A DNA stretch of 64,000 nucleotides from Azoarcus sp. L1K30 (GTDB lineage: Bacteria > Pseudomonadota > Gammaproteobacteria > Burkholderiales > Rhodocyclaceae): NCBI RefSeq assembly GCF_018122735.1, contig NZ_JAGRRD010000001.1:1504375-1568374 (forward strand). The letters are read 5' to 3'. Made by a program: the position numbers and the translations under genes. Below, piece after piece: positions 50,133 through 59,163 of this stretch; position 1 is the first letter of the stretch, and each line of letters opens with the position of its first letter. Under the pieces are notes generated by a model, which ran no database searches, was not told where the DNA came from, and saw nothing but the letters and a program-made list of their open reading frames with translations.

Positions 50133-51641
50133 ATGCTCACGCCCGCACAGCCCATTTACCCTGTCACCTGCATCCGGGAGATCGAGCGCAAACTGATCCC
50201 GAGCGCCCGTCCGCCCCTGATGGAACGTGCTGGTCGCGCCGCCGCGGAGGACGCCGTGCGCCTCATCATGGATCGGCCGGGCCCCATCCTGGTTGCCTGC
50301 GGCCCTGGCAACAACGGCGGCGACGGCTTCGTGATGGCGCGCCAGCTTCGCCAGGCCGGGCGCGAAGTCATCGTCGCCTTTGCCCACGATCCAGCCACCC
50401 TGCCGGCCGAAGCCCGCAAGGCCCATGCCGACTATCTACTCGCCGGCGGCAGCACCGTCTCCGACCTGCCTTCGGCGCCGGCCAACGGGTGGGCGCTGGT
50501 GGTCGACGCCATCTTCGGCATCGGGCTGAAGCGCGCACCGGAAGGACGTTACGCGATATGGATCAACACGCTCAACGCGCAGCAGGTGCCGCGCATGGCG
50601 CTCGATGTTCCCAGCGGCCTCGATGCCGACACCGGCCGACCCCTCGGCCCCTGCTTTCGCGCCACCCATACCACGACCTTCATCACACTCAAGCCGGGGC
50701 TGCTGACGCTTGACGGGCCGGACTATTGTGGTGAGATCTCGGTGCAGCGCATCGAGATCGACGCCCCGGCCTGGGTGCCGCCGCGCGGCTACAGCGTCCG
50801 CTGCAGCCTGTTTCAGCATCACCTGTCACCGCGCCCGCGCAACACCCACAAAGGCATGTACGGCGATGCCGGCATTCTTGGCGGTGCGAGCGGCATGGCC
50901 GGTGCTGCGCTGCTGGCCGGACGTGCCGCGCTGTGGCTGGGCGCAGGGCGGGTTTTCGTCGGCTTGCTCGACCCCGCCGCGCCGACGGTCGACATCCAGC
51001 ACCCCGAACTCATGCTACGCGCCGCGAATGCGCTTCCCGAGCACCTGACGGCCCTTGCCGCCGGGCCCGGACTGGGACGAAGCGCCGAAGCCGTGAGTTT
51101 GCTCGACACCGCCATCAGGCGCGACATTCCGCTGCTGCTCGATGCCGACGCGCTCAATATCATTGCCAACGATGCCGCGTTGGCCCACGCCTTGGGCGCG
51201 CGCACCGCGGTGACGCTGATCACGCCACACCCGGCCGAAGCCGCGCGCCTGCTGGGCGCGACCACGACCACGGTGCAGCACGACCGTCTGGCTGCCGCGC
51301 TGGCCCTGGCCAGCCGGTACAACGCAATCACCGTACTGAAGGGCTGCGGCAGCATCATCGCCACGCCGGACGGACGCTGGTTCATCAACAACACCGGACA
51401 CCCGGGCATGGCCACTGCAGGTATGGGCGACGTGCTCAGCGGACTGGTGCTGAGTCTGCTCGCACAGGGCTGGCTCGCCGAGGCGGCGCTGATCGGTGCC
51501 GTTCATCTGCACGGCGCGGCGGCCGACCGCCTCGCGCGTGAAGGCATCGGCCCGATCGGATTGAGTGCCAGCGAGGTTATCGATGCAGCACGCGGCGTCT
51601 TCAACGGATGGCTGATCGAAGGCGCGCGTTCGCGTCATTGA
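50133..51641 (+). CDS. nnr: bifunctional NAD(P)H-hydrate epimerase / dehydratase
   Basis: Repairs damaged NADH and NADPH hydrates. The N-terminal epimerase domain (residues 1-215) has ACGPGNNGGDGFVMARQLRQ and ALDVPSGLDADTGRPLG. The C-terminal ADP-dependent dehydratase (about 225-502) has KGMYGDAGILGGASGMAGAA, AAGPGLGRSAEA and the terminal GMATAGMGDVLSGLVLSLLA. The fusion and the length of 502 residues match E. coli YjeF/Nnr. Confidence 0.95.
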   Translation: MLTPAQPIYPVTCIREIERKLIPSARPPLMERAGRAAAEDAVRLIMDRPGPILVACGPGNNGGDGFVMARQLRQAGREVIVAFAHDPATLPAEARKAHADYLLAGGSTVSDLPSAPANGWALVVDAIFGIGLKRAPEGRYAIWINTLNAQQVPRMALDVPSGLDADTGRPLGPCFRATHTTTFITLKPGLLTLDGPDYCGEISVQRIEIDAPAWVPPRGYSVRCSLFQHHLSPRPRNTHKGMYGDAGILGGASGMAGAALLAGRAALWLGAGRVFVGLLDPAAPTVDIQHPELMLRAANALPEHLTALAAGPGLGRSAEAVSLLDTAIRRDIPLLLDADALNIIANDAALAHALGARTAVTLITPHPAEAARLLGATTTTVQHDRLAAALALASRYNAITVLKGCGSIIATPDGRWFINNTGHPGMATAGMGDVLSGLVLSLLAQGWLAEAALIGAVHLHGAAADRLAREGIGPIGLSASEVIDAARGVFNGWLIEGARSRH

Positions 51642-51645
51642 GCCC

Positions 51646-52548
51646 TTGACGAACTTGATCACGCACGCACCGGGTCTGGCCCGCAGCATTGGCTTGCTGC
51701 TGGGCGCCCTGTTCCTGTTCGTCCTGCTCGACTCCACCGCCAAGCATCTGGCACAAACCTATCCCGTACCGATGCTCGTGTGGGCGCGATACACCGTCCA
51801 TTTTCTGCTGATGGTGGTGTTTCTTGCGCCGTCGATGCGCATGCGCCTCATCAGCACCACCCGCCCCGCTCGCCAGATCATCCGGGCCGTGTGCCTGCTG
51901 GGGACGACCTGTTTCGGCATGGCCGCACTCTCGCGCATGCCATTGGCGGAAACGACGGCCATCGTCTTTGCCGCGCCACTTATCGTGACATTGCTCGCCA
52001 GGCCCTTGCTTGGCGAGCACATCGGTGGCATGCGCTGGATCGCTGCCCTGATCGGCTTTGTCGGCGTGCTTTTGATCGCGCGACCGGGCAGCGGGCTGGT
52101 TCCTTCCGGTATTGCGCTTGCACTCGGTGGCGCGATGTCCTATGCGCTGTACCAGATTCTGACCCGCCAATTGAGCACCACCGAAAATCCGGTCGCCATG
52201 CTGTTCTACACCGCGCTGATCGGTACCCTGGCGATGACGCTGCTGCTGCCGTGGATCTGGGGCGGTCCGATGCCCGGCCTCCGCGACGCACTGCTGATCG
52301 CGTCCTTGGGCATCTACGGCGGAACCGGCCACTTCCTGCTGATTCGCGCATTTGCGTCCGCGCCCGCCTCGGTGCTGTCGCCCATCCTCTATGTGCAACT
52401 GATCTGGGCCATGCTGGTCGGCTGGGCGCTATTCGGTCACTTTCCGGACGAGATGGCATTGATCGGCATTCTGACCATCGGCGCAGCCGGCGTCATCATC
52501 GCGATCGACAGCCGGCGCGCCGGCGCCAGCAGCCGGCACAAGGTCTAG
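51646..52548 (+). CDS. EamA/DMT-family transporter
   Basis: Inner-membrane protein of 300 residues with ten membrane segments in two EamA repeats (LVWARYTVHFLLMVVFLAPS; second repeat from SGIALALGGAMSYALYQILT). The first helix (GLLLGALFLFVLLDSTAKHL) requires a start before residue 15, and only TTG codons (51646, 51655) are available, so the start is non-standard. It begins 4 bp after the nnr stop and is probably cotranscribed. Substrate unknown. Confidence 0.85.
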   Translation: MTNLITHAPGLARSIGLLLGALFLFVLLDSTAKHLAQTYPVPMLVWARYTVHFLLMVVFLAPSMRMRLISTTRPARQIIRAVCLLGTTCFGMAALSRMPLAETTAIVFAAPLIVTLLARPLLGEHIGGMRWIAALIGFVGVLLIARPGSGLVPSGIALALGGAMSYALYQILTRQLSTTENPVAMLFYTALIGTLAMTLLLPWIWGGPMPGLRDALLIASLGIYGGTGHFLLIRAFASAPASVLSPILYVQLIWAMLVGWALFGHFPDEMALIGILTIGAAGVIIAIDSRRAGASSRHKV

Positions 52549-52578
52549 CCAATTCATCGGCATCCCTCGCGGCGCGAA

Positions 52579-53463
52579 TCAGGTTCGCCACGGCCGTGGC
52601 AGGCGTTCGAGCAGGCCGGTAGCCAACCCCGTCCCCAACAGGATGACAGCGCAGCCTGCCAGCATGCTCAACGATACCTTCTCGTCGAGCAGCGCAGCAC
52701 CCCAGAACATGCCGAATACCGGAATCAGAAAGGTGACCGTGACCGTGCGTGTCGGGCCAAGGCGCGACATGAGACGGAAGAACAGCACATAGGCCAGGCC
52801 GCTGCACACCACCGCGAGTAAGGTGGCCGCCCCCCACACGGGAAGCGTCGGGGACTGCGCCGGCCACCAGGCGACCGCCGGCGGGAGCAGCAGCACCGCT
52901 GCGTAAAGCTGACTGCCGGCCGCAGTCACCATCGGCGATACGCCGGTCATGAAGCGCTTGGTCAGGCTGCCGGCAATACCGTATGAAAGGGTTGCGCCGA
53001 GGCAGGCCAGCACTGCCCAACCGGAGCCCCCGTCCTTGAACGATACCTTGCCCCACACCAGAATCGCCACCCCGAACACGCCAACCACCATACCGACCAG
53101 GGCCGCGGTGCTCAACTTGTCCTTCAGCCACACCCAGGCCACGAGTGCCGTGAACATCGGCGTCGTCGCATTCACGATGGCCGCGAAACCCGCCGTGACG
53201 GACAAGGTTGCCCAAGCGTAGAGCACAAACGGCAATGCCGAAGCGGTCAGACCAATCATCAGTAGCGGACGCCAACGGCTGAGCAACTCCGAAACACCGC
53301 CCTGAAACGCAAGAATCGGAATCAGCACCGCGGCCGCTAGCCCCACCCGTAACTCGATCAGCGCAAAGGGTCCGAACGACGGCGCAGCAATGCGCATCAG
53401 CAGAAAGGAACCGCCCCAGATTGCTGCCAGCAGGAAGAGTTCGGCAAGGTCACGAGATTTCAA
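52579..53463 (-). CDS. EamA/DMT-family transporter
   Basis: A second EamA protein, about 294 residues from the TTG at 53463, which has GGGGG a few bases upstream; another TTG at 53508 would add 15 residues. Ten membrane segments are visible, with [20 protein letters not shown] in the first repeat and [20 protein letters not shown] near the end. It converges with the preceding EamA gene and diverges from nadC by 88 bp. Sequence differs enough from its neighbour that this is not a recent duplication. Substrate unknown. Confidence 0.85.
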   Translation of the reverse strand: MKSRDLAELFLLAAIWGGSFLLMRIAAPSFGPFALIELRVGLAAAVLIPILAFQGGVSELLSRWRPLLMIGLTASALPFVLYAWATLSVTAGFAAIVNATTPMFTALVAWVWLKDKLSTAALVGMVVGVFGVAILVWGKVSFKDGGSGWAVLACLGATLSYGIAGSLTKRFMTGVSPMVTAAGSQLYAAVLLLPPAVAWWPAQSPTLPVWGAATLLAVVCSGLAYVLFFRLMSRLGPTRTVTVTFLIPVFGMFWGAALLDEKVSLSMLAGCAVILLGTGLATGLLERLPRPWRT

Positions 53464-53551
53464 GGTGCCCCCAGCAAGGAATGACGCAACCGGGGCGTCG
53501 GAGCGCAATGATAGAATCTTGTCACCCCTTACTCAAACCGGCTTTCAAAAC

Positions 53552-54397
53552 ATGCTCTCCGAACAGCTTCGCGTCGAAATCCAGCGCTGTGTAGCCGCCT
53601 CGCTTGCAGAAGATATCGGCACGGGCGACCTCACTGCCCGTCTTGTGCCCGCCCAGTCCGAGGCGCGCGGCCGGGTGATCACGCGCGAAGACGCGGTCAT
53701 TTGCGGCACCGCATGGTTCGACGCCGCCTTTGCCGCACTCAGCCCCGCAGCCACGGTCAAGTGGCACGTCAAGGACGGCGACCGCGTCGAGGCCGGCCAG
53801 GAGTTGTGCGAGGTTCTCGCGCGGGCCCGCGTATTGCTGACCGCCGAACGCACCGCCTTGAATTTCCTGCAATTGCTCTCGGGCACAGCGACCATCACTC
53901 GCCGCTATGTGGACGCGGTTGCCGGCACCGGCGCAAAGATCGTCGACACGCGCAAGACCTTGCCCGGTCTGCGTCTGGCACAAAAATATGCGGTGGCAGT
54001 CGGTGGCGGCGTCAATCATCGCATCGGTCTCTACGACGGCATCCTGATCAAGGAAAACCACATCATCGCTGCGGGCGGTATTCGCGAGGTCGTCGATCAG
54101 GCACGCATCATTGCGCCCTCCAATGTCTTCATCGAGGTCGAGGTCGAGAGCCTCGACGAATTGCGAGAGGCGCTCGATGCCGGTGTCAGCATGATCCTGC
54201 TGGACAACATGAGCCTCGAGGACATGCGCGAAGCCGTCGCCATCAATCGCGGCCGAGCTGAACTCGAAGCCTCGGGCGGCGTCAATCTGGCGCGAGTGCG
54301 CGAAATTGCCGAAACCGGCGTGGATCGGATTTCCATCGGCAGCCTCACCAAGGATGTGCACGCGCTCGACCTGTCCTTGCGTCATATCGAGGCCTGA
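53552..54397 (+). CDS. nadC: nicotinate-nucleotide (quinolinate) phosphoribosyltransferase
   Basis: Converts quinolinate and PRPP to nicotinate mononucleotide in NAD synthesis. The 281 residues include [73 protein letters not shown] and [15 protein letters not shown] start at the ATG before [10 protein letters not shown]; the frame is open upstream across the divergent promoter but that is not coding. Confidence 0.97.
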   Translation: MLSEQLRVEIQRCVAASLAEDIGTGDLTARLVPAQSEARGRVITREDAVICGTAWFDAAFAALSPAATVKWHVKDGDRVEAGQELCEVLARARVLLTAERTALNFLQLLSGTATITRRYVDAVAGTGAKIVDTRKTLPGLRLAQKYAVAVGGGVNHRIGLYDGILIKENHIIAAGGIREVVDQARIIAPSNVFIEVEVESLDELREALDAGVSMILLDNMSLEDMREAVAINRGRAELEASGGVNLARVREIAETGVDRISIGSLTKDVHALDLSLRHIEA

Positions 54398-54552
54398 TCG
54401 ACGGTCGGCGTAAGATTCTGGCTACCTAATCGACTCATGCTCGTCGAGCTGCGCGTCAACACAGGCAGGCCGGCGCGCGCAGCGGTCATGACCGGTGATG
54501 GCCGCGTTTTACCAGTGCTTCACCCCCGATCAACAGGCCACGGAGATCGCGC

Positions 54553-55182
54553 ATGGCGCGTGCCCAGACCCGTACAGACACTCAGTCGCCGGCAGACGCA
54601 CTATCCGATCCGGCCGTACTGACCGAACTGCGCAGGGACATGTTGCGTTTCGCGCAGATGCAACTGCGCGACGCCGCGCTGGCTGAAGACGCCGTGCAGG
54701 AGGCGATTGAAGCCGCCCTGATCAACGCCGCCCGCCACGAAGGCCGGGCGGCGCTCAAGACCTGGATCTTCAGCATCCTGCGCAACAAGATCATCGACAT
54801 CCTGCGACGTGGCGCACGCACGGTGTCACTCTCCTCGATCGGCGACGACGACAGTACCGAGGACGAGAAAATCGATGCGCTATTCCGCGAGAACGGCCAC
54901 TGGACCAAGCAGTCCCGCCCGACGCAATGGACCGCCCCCGACGACGCCCTCGGCAACAAGCAGTTCTGGGCGGTGTTCGAAGCCTGCCTCGACCGCCTGC
55001 CGGAGAACATCGCTCGCGTGTTCATGATGCGTGAAATGCTTGGCTTCGAGACCAGCGAGATCTGCACCCAGCTCGAGATCACCACCAACAATTGCCACGT
55101 TATCCTCTACCGCGCCCGCGCCGGTCTGCGCAGCTGTCTCGAAGGAAACTGGTTCCAGGCCGGAGATTGCCGCACATGCTGA
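54553..55182 (+). CDS. ECF-type RNA polymerase sigma factor
   Basis: Alternative sigma factor of 209 residues. Region 2 is at about 20-90 (LRFAQMQLRDAALAEDAVQE, TWIFSILRNKIIDILRRGAR). A long acidic linker follows with the signature FRENGHWTKQSRPTQWTAPD. Region 4 is at about 140-200 (CLDRLPENIARVFMMREMLG, ITTNNCHVILYRARAGLRSC). It belongs to the ECF group that is paired with a small zinc anti-sigma factor, here overlapping by 7 bp. By analogy with the neisserial pair it may respond to oxidative or redox stress, which is inference. Confidence 0.92.
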   Translation: MARAQTRTDTQSPADALSDPAVLTELRRDMLRFAQMQLRDAALAEDAVQEAIEAALINAARHEGRAALKTWIFSILRNKIIDILRRGARTVSLSSIGDDDSTEDEKIDALFRENGHWTKQSRPTQWTAPDDALGNKQFWAVFEACLDRLPENIARVFMMREMLGFETSEICTQLEITTNNCHVILYRARAGLRSCLEGNWFQAGDCRTC

Positions 55183-55385
55183 CCTGCAAGGAAGCCACCC
55201 GACTCAGCTCCGAAGCGCTCGACCGCGAACTGAACCTGCGCGAACGCCTGTCCTTGCGCATGCACATACTGATGTGCACCGGCTGCACCAATTTCGAAGA
55301 GCAGATGCGCCACTTGCGCAAGATCACCCGCCGCTATGCCAGCGGCGAAGCAAGTTCGGGTGACGACGACAGGGACCACCGGTAA
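55176..55385 (+). CDS. zinc-finger (zf-HC2) anti-sigma factor
   Basis: Small soluble protein of 69 residues. It carries the ZAS-type zinc motif H-x3-C-x2-C (MHILMCTGCTNF), with an N-terminal cysteine in MLTCKEATRLSSEALDRELN as likely fourth ligand. The ATG overlaps the stop of the sigma gene (ATGCTGA). It lacks a membrane segment, so it is a cytoplasmic redox- or zinc-responsive anti-sigma factor. Confidence 0.88.
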   Translation: MLTCKEATRLSSEALDRELNLRERLSLRMHILMCTGCTNFEEQMRHLRKITRRYASGEASSGDDDRDHR

Positions 55386-55492
55386 CACCTGCCCGCCCCG
55401 CCGCGCAGGAGGCGGCACGCTGGCACAGGGGTTGCGTTACGATTCCGGACAGAACGCCGTACACCGCAGCACTCGACCGCGGCCGGAGGCAC

Positions 55493-57622
55493 ATGAACAC
55501 GTCCGAAATGGCAATGTTTGCCCGTACCTGCATCGCCAGCGCGCTGCGGGCCTGTCTTGCCGTACTGGTCATCCTGATCGCGGGGCAACCCGCGATGTTG
55601 CGCGCGGGCGAGCTGAGCCGGGCCGACATCGAAGCTCGTTTTCAAGCTCCGCTGAAGGTCGGCGATCGCCTTGCCAACGTCCCGGCGTGGCCCATCACCA
55701 GCGAACTGGCACCCGACACGGGCCCGGTGGCCTATGCCTTCGAATCGATCGATCTCGCGCCCATTCCTGGCTTCGAGGGCACCCCGTTCAATCTTCTCAT
55801 CGCCATCGACCGCAAGGGCACCTTGCGCAGCGTCGAGGTCCTGCGCCAGCATGAACCGGTGTTTCTCAGCGGCCTTGGCGAAGCCCCACTGCACGAGTTC
55901 GTCCGGCAATATGCCGGCAAAAGCCTGCTCGAACCCATCAGCGTGGCCAGCATCTATGGCCGCGATCGCAATCGCGGCGACGGCGGTCGGCAGGTACTGG
56001 ACGGCGTCACCAAAGCCACCGCCTCGATCCGCATCGTCAATCAGACCGTCCTCACCTCCGCGCTTGCGGTCGCGCGTGCTCAGCTCGCCTTCGCTGCGCC
56101 GTCGCAGCGCGGCCCGGTAGCCCGGGTGCGCACCGACCGCTACTCGCAACTCGATTTTGGCGCACTGCTGGAAGGTGGCTACGTGCGTCATCTGCGCCTG
56201 AGCAATCGCGAAGTCGAGGCGCTGTTTGCCGGCACCGAGGGGGCAGGTCAGGACGCGCAGGCGTTGACGGCGCCGGACGACACCGGCGTCGATTTCTATG
56301 TCGCCTATCTGAACGCGCCCACGATCGGCCGCAACCTGCTCGGCGACCGCCGCTATGCCTACCTGATGGAGCATCTCGAGCCCGGGCAGCAGGCGTACTG
56401 GGTCGCCACTGCCGGTCGTGCGTCGCTGCTCGACGACGATTTCGTGCGCGGCACCGTACCCCGACGCCTGTCCCTGACGCAGGACAGCATCGCCTATGAA
56501 ACCCGGGATCTCGACCTCGAGCCAGTCCCACCGCCTGGCGCACCGCCGTTCAACAGCATGCTGGCCGTGCAACTGCCGCCGCTATCCGGACTCGACCCGG
56601 CACAGAATGCACGTTTCGGGCTGACCCTGAGCCGCGCCCGTGGTTCGATCCTGCCGGTCACGACCGAGCGCACGGTGCATCTCGACTACGCCCCGCCGGC
56701 CGCCTTGATGACCTATCCGCCCGCCCCACCGCCGGACTGGCTCGTAGCCTGGATGGACCGCGGCGTCGACCTCGGCATCATCGCCGCAGCACTCGCAGTG
56801 CTCACCCTGGTGCTTGCCCGGCCACGGTGGATTGCCGTCAGCGCCACTCGGCTGCGCATCTTCCGTCTGACCTTTCTCGCCTTTACCCTGGGGTTCGTCG
56901 GCTGGTACGGGCAAGGGCAACTCTCCATCGTGCAGCTGACCGGTGCCATCAAGTCGCTTGCTGCGGGCCAGGGGCTGTCGAGCTTTCTTTATGATCCAAT
57001 CTCGCTGCTGCTGATTGCCTTCACCGCACTCTCCTTCTTCATCTGGGGGCGCGGCACCTTCTGCGGCTGGTTGTGCCCCTTTGGCGCATTGCAGGAATTC
57101 GTCAGCCTGCTCGGCCGTCGGCTTGGCATCCGCGCGCGCCGTTTGCCGACAGGCCTGGCCAATGCCCTCGATCGCGGCCGCTACGTCATCCTGGCCGCGC
57201 TCGCCCTGTGCGCCCTGTGGGTACCGCAAGCGGCAGAGCGCCTGGTGGAAGTCGAGCCGTTCAAGACCGCGATCACCGTCGGATTCGACCGCAGCTGGCC
57301 GTTCGTCACCTATGCCGTGGCCTTGCTGCTCCTGAGCGCGATCTACTACAAGTTCTTCTGCCGCTTCCTGTGCCCGCTCGGCGCGGCCATCACGCTGGGG
57401 GGCAAGCTGAGGCTGCCCGACTGGCTCGCCCGCCGCAGCGAATGCGGCCAGCCCTGCCAGACCTGCCGCCACCGTTGCAGCTACGATGCGATCAAGCGCG
57501 ACGGCCGGATCGACTACGACAACTGTTTTCAGTGCCTCGACTGCGTCGGCATCTATCACGACGACCAGCGCTGCGCGCCACTGATTCTTTACCGGCGCAA
57601 GGGGCGAACAGTAAGGCGCTGA
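55493..57622 (+). CDS. NosR-like flavoprotein / 4Fe-4S membrane protein
   Basis: Membrane redox protein of 709 residues with the domain order of NosR, the regulator and electron donor of nitrous oxide reduction. After a signal/first membrane segment comes a periplasmic FMN-binding domain (about 90-210) with D170-G-V-T173-K-A-T176, where the usual flavinylation site is D-x-x-S/T-G-A-T. Several membrane helices follow (about 425-620) with two FCxxxCP motifs (FCGWLCPFGA, FCRFLCPLGA). The C-terminus has two ferredoxin-type clusters (CGQPCQTCRHRC; CFQCLDC plus a later C). No nosZ, nosD or nosF lies in the window. The gene follows the ECF/anti-sigma pair by 107 bp, so it may be a target of that sigma factor. 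Could be NosR itself displaced or a paralogue. Confidence 0.85.
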   Translation: MNTSEMAMFARTCIASALRACLAVLVILIAGQPAMLRAGELSRADIEARFQAPLKVGDRLANVPAWPITSELAPDTGPVAYAFESIDLAPIPGFEGTPFNLLIAIDRKGTLRSVEVLRQHEPVFLSGLGEAPLHEFVRQYAGKSLLEPISVASIYGRDRNRGDGGRQVLDGVTKATASIRIVNQTVLTSALAVARAQLAFAAPSQRGPVARVRTDRYSQLDFGALLEGGYVRHLRLSNREVEALFAGTEGAGQDAQALTAPDDTGVDFYVAYLNAPTIGRNLLGDRRYAYLMEHLEPGQQAYWVATAGRASLLDDDFVRGTVPRRLSLTQDSIAYETRDLDLEPVPPPGAPPFNSMLAVQLPPLSGLDPAQNARFGLTLSRARGSILPVTTERTVHLDYAPPAALMTYPPAPPPDWLVAWMDRGVDLGIIAAALAVLTLVLARPRWIAVSATRLRIFRLTFLAFTLGFVGWYGQGQLSIVQLTGAIKSLAAGQGLSSFLYDPISLLLIAFTALSFFIWGRGTFCGWLCPFGALQEFVSLLGRRLGIRARRLPTGLANALDRGRYVILAALALCALWVPQAAERLVEVEPFKTAITVGFDRSWPFVTYAVALLLLSAIYYKFFCRFLCPLGAAITLGGKLRLPDWLARRSECGQPCQTCRHRCSYDAIKRDGRIDYDNCFQCLDCVGIYHDDQRCAPLILYRRKGRTVRR

Positions 57623-57692
57623 AGCCACTCCTGAACGCGCAGTGCGTGCCGGCTTGCGCTAACATGCGCTGAGCCGAACAGACACCAGACTC

Positions 57693-58061
57693 ATGAAGAA
57701 AATCGACCACAACAAGCTCGACCAGATCGTCGCCGACGCCAGACGCAACGCCGACTCGCGCAGCGACGGCTACCGCGAACGCGCGCTGAAGATCTATCCA
57801 TGGGTCTGCGGCCGCTGCGCGCGCGAGTTCACCCACGTCAATCTGCGCGAACTCACCGTCCATCATCGCGACCACAACCACGACAACAATCCACCCGATG
57901 GCAGCAACTGGGAATTGTTGTGCATCTACTGCCACGACAACGAGCACCAGCGCCAGCTCGAAGCGCAGGCCGGCGGCAGCACCATGACCGATAACGGCAG
58001 CGTGGCCACGCATTCTCCATTCGCAGACCTGAGGGCAAAGCTGGCTGCGAAGAAAAACTGA
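57693..58061 (+). CDS. YajD-type HNH nuclease family protein
   Basis: Protein of 122 residues. The HNH fold is visible as C39-G-R-C42, [14 protein letters not shown] and [14 protein letters not shown], with four cysteines for structural zinc and the catalytic HH pair. It resembles E. coli YajD. The C-terminus (residues 95-122) is low in complexity with [13 protein letters not shown], an ending seen in this family. Function not established. Confidence 0.88.
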   Translation: MKKIDHNKLDQIVADARRNADSRSDGYRERALKIYPWVCGRCAREFTHVNLRELTVHHRDHNHDNNPPDGSNWELLCIYCHDNEHQRQLEAQAGGSTMTDNGSVATHSPFADLRAKLAAKKN

Positions 58062-58224
58062 GTCGGACAGGCTCGGCCAGTACCCGCCACGTCCATGCCG
58101 CGATCAAGTGCTGCTTCGCGGTGCCGGGGCAACCGTCGTGTGCGACGGTCAATTCCGTGTCGTTCGCGATCGGAACGACCCGCTATACTGGGATGACATC
58201 GTTGAAAATTGTGGGGAGGACATC

Positions 58225-58434
58225 ATGTCGGACCACGTATACAAGATCGTCGAACTCGTGGGCTCGTCCCCGACAGGCACGGACGATGCCATCCGTAACG
58301 CCATTGAAAAGGCCGGCCATAGCGTGCGCCACATGGACTGGTTCGAAGCCACCGAAATCCGCGGCCACATCTCGAACGGCGGGATCGCCCATTTTCAGGT
58401 CAAGGTAAAAGTGGGCTTCCGCCTGGAAGAGTGA
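58225..58434 (+). CDS. dodecin
   Basis: Flavin-storage protein of 69 residues that forms a hollow dodecamer. Matches the family along its length: [21 protein letters not shown]39 for flavin stacking in [13 protein letters not shown], and [10 protein letters not shown] with the conserved glutamine. GGGGAGGA precedes the ATG. A -10-like TATACT lies at 58182-58187. Confidence 0.93.
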   Translation: MSDHVYKIVELVGSSPTGTDDAIRNAIEKAGHSVRHMDWFEATEIRGHISNGGIAHFQVKVKVGFRLEE

Positions 58435-58435
58435 T

Positions 58436-58891
58436 TCAACGCGTTGTCTGGCTGCTCGCGGCAAAGGCGTCTCGGATCGCCTCCACCCGACGGCGATTGA
58501 CGCCAAAATCGTAATACCCCGTGCGTGAAGCCGAACGCACCTGAATCTGACCGGGCGGCTCGAAGCGGAATTCGACGTCGTCGATGAAGCCGAACACGGC
58601 CGAGCGGAACTCGACACCCACATTCCGCCCGCCTTTGCCGACGAGCGTTGCCCGCTCCATCCCTGCCAGCACTGCAAGCAGGCGCTGCCTTGCCGCGTCC
58701 GCCGTATCACTATAGGTGAGCGGGTCGACATGCATCTCGCCCACCATCAGTGACGAAACACAGTTTGGCGATGCCGGACAGGGCGCGAGGGGTTCGTCAG
58801 CCACCGCCGTGCCTGCCACATCGTCTCCGGCCGCCAGACACGCGATGACACCGACAAAGGCAAAGCGTCTGCAGCACCTCGATGTCCCCAC
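58436..58891 (-). CDS. DUF1499 family exported protein
   Basis: Protein of 151 residues from the GTG at 58891, which has GAGG upstream. A hydrophobic N-terminus (RRFAFVGVIACLAAGDDVAG) looks like a signal peptide. The DUF1499 body has CPASPNCVSSLMVGEMHVDP, FIDDVEFRFEP and SASRTGYYDFGVNRRRVEAI. Function unknown. It converges on dodecin with a 1-base gap and is divergent from the candidate small RNA. Confidence 0.85.
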   Translation of the reverse strand: MGTSRCCRRFAFVGVIACLAAGDDVAGTAVADEPLAPCPASPNCVSSLMVGEMHVDPLTYSDTADAARQRLLAVLAGMERATLVGKGGRNVGVEFRSAVFGFIDDVEFRFEPPGQIQVRSASRTGYYDFGVNRRRVEAIRDAFAASSQTTR

Positions 58892-58952
58892 TCTCACCTC
58901 ACATCCAATATATAAATTTATCACATCATAGAAAAATTCAAATGCATGGATA

Positions 58953-58981
58953 TTGCGTCGCAGCATACGCCACAGTATGCT
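58953..58981 (+). promoter_or_regulatory. possible promoter of the candidate small RNA
   Basis: TTGCGT (58953-58958) and TATGCT (58976-58981) are spaced by exactly 17 bases. Each hexamer matches the consensus at only 3-4 positions. Transcription would begin at about 58988. Confidence 0.4.
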
Positions 58982-58987
58982 TAAGCC

Positions 58988-59051
58988 GTCTCCTCCACCC
59001 TCCTCCTTTGGTGTGGATTTAGCCCGGACCCGAAAGCGTCCGGGCTTTTTT
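58988..59051 (+). ncRNA. candidate small RNA with CUCCUCC (anti-Shine-Dalgarno) loop
   Basis: A strong Rho-independent terminator at 59021-59051 (AGCCCGGAC / GTCCGGGCT with T6) faces the plus strand, but the nearest plus-strand gene, dodecin, ends 590 bp earlier with an opposite-strand gene between. The 33 bases before the terminator hold TCTCCTCC and CCTCCTCC and can fold so that TCCAC pairs with GTGGA, leaving CCUCCUCC in the loop. This is the design of Hfq-dependent sRNAs such as the neisserial NmsR and alphaproteobacterial CcsR types, which block ribosome binding sites. Ends are approximate and expression is unproven. Confidence 0.6.
59021..59051 (+). terminator. Rho-independent terminator of the candidate small RNA
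   Basis: Nine-pair stem AGCCCGGAC / GTCCGGGCT, loop CCGAAAGC, then TTTTTT. On the opposite strand there is no T run, so it does not serve the convergent GGDEF-EAL gene well. Confidence 0.85.
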
Positions 59052-59163
59052 ATGTTGCGGCCCCATTCCGGGGTAGTCGAAACCCGTCTGACCAGCGGGG
59101 GCGCCGCCGTCGTGCTGGTGCCATCTCAGGCCAAGGCCCTGGCACATAGGCGTGGGGGTAACG

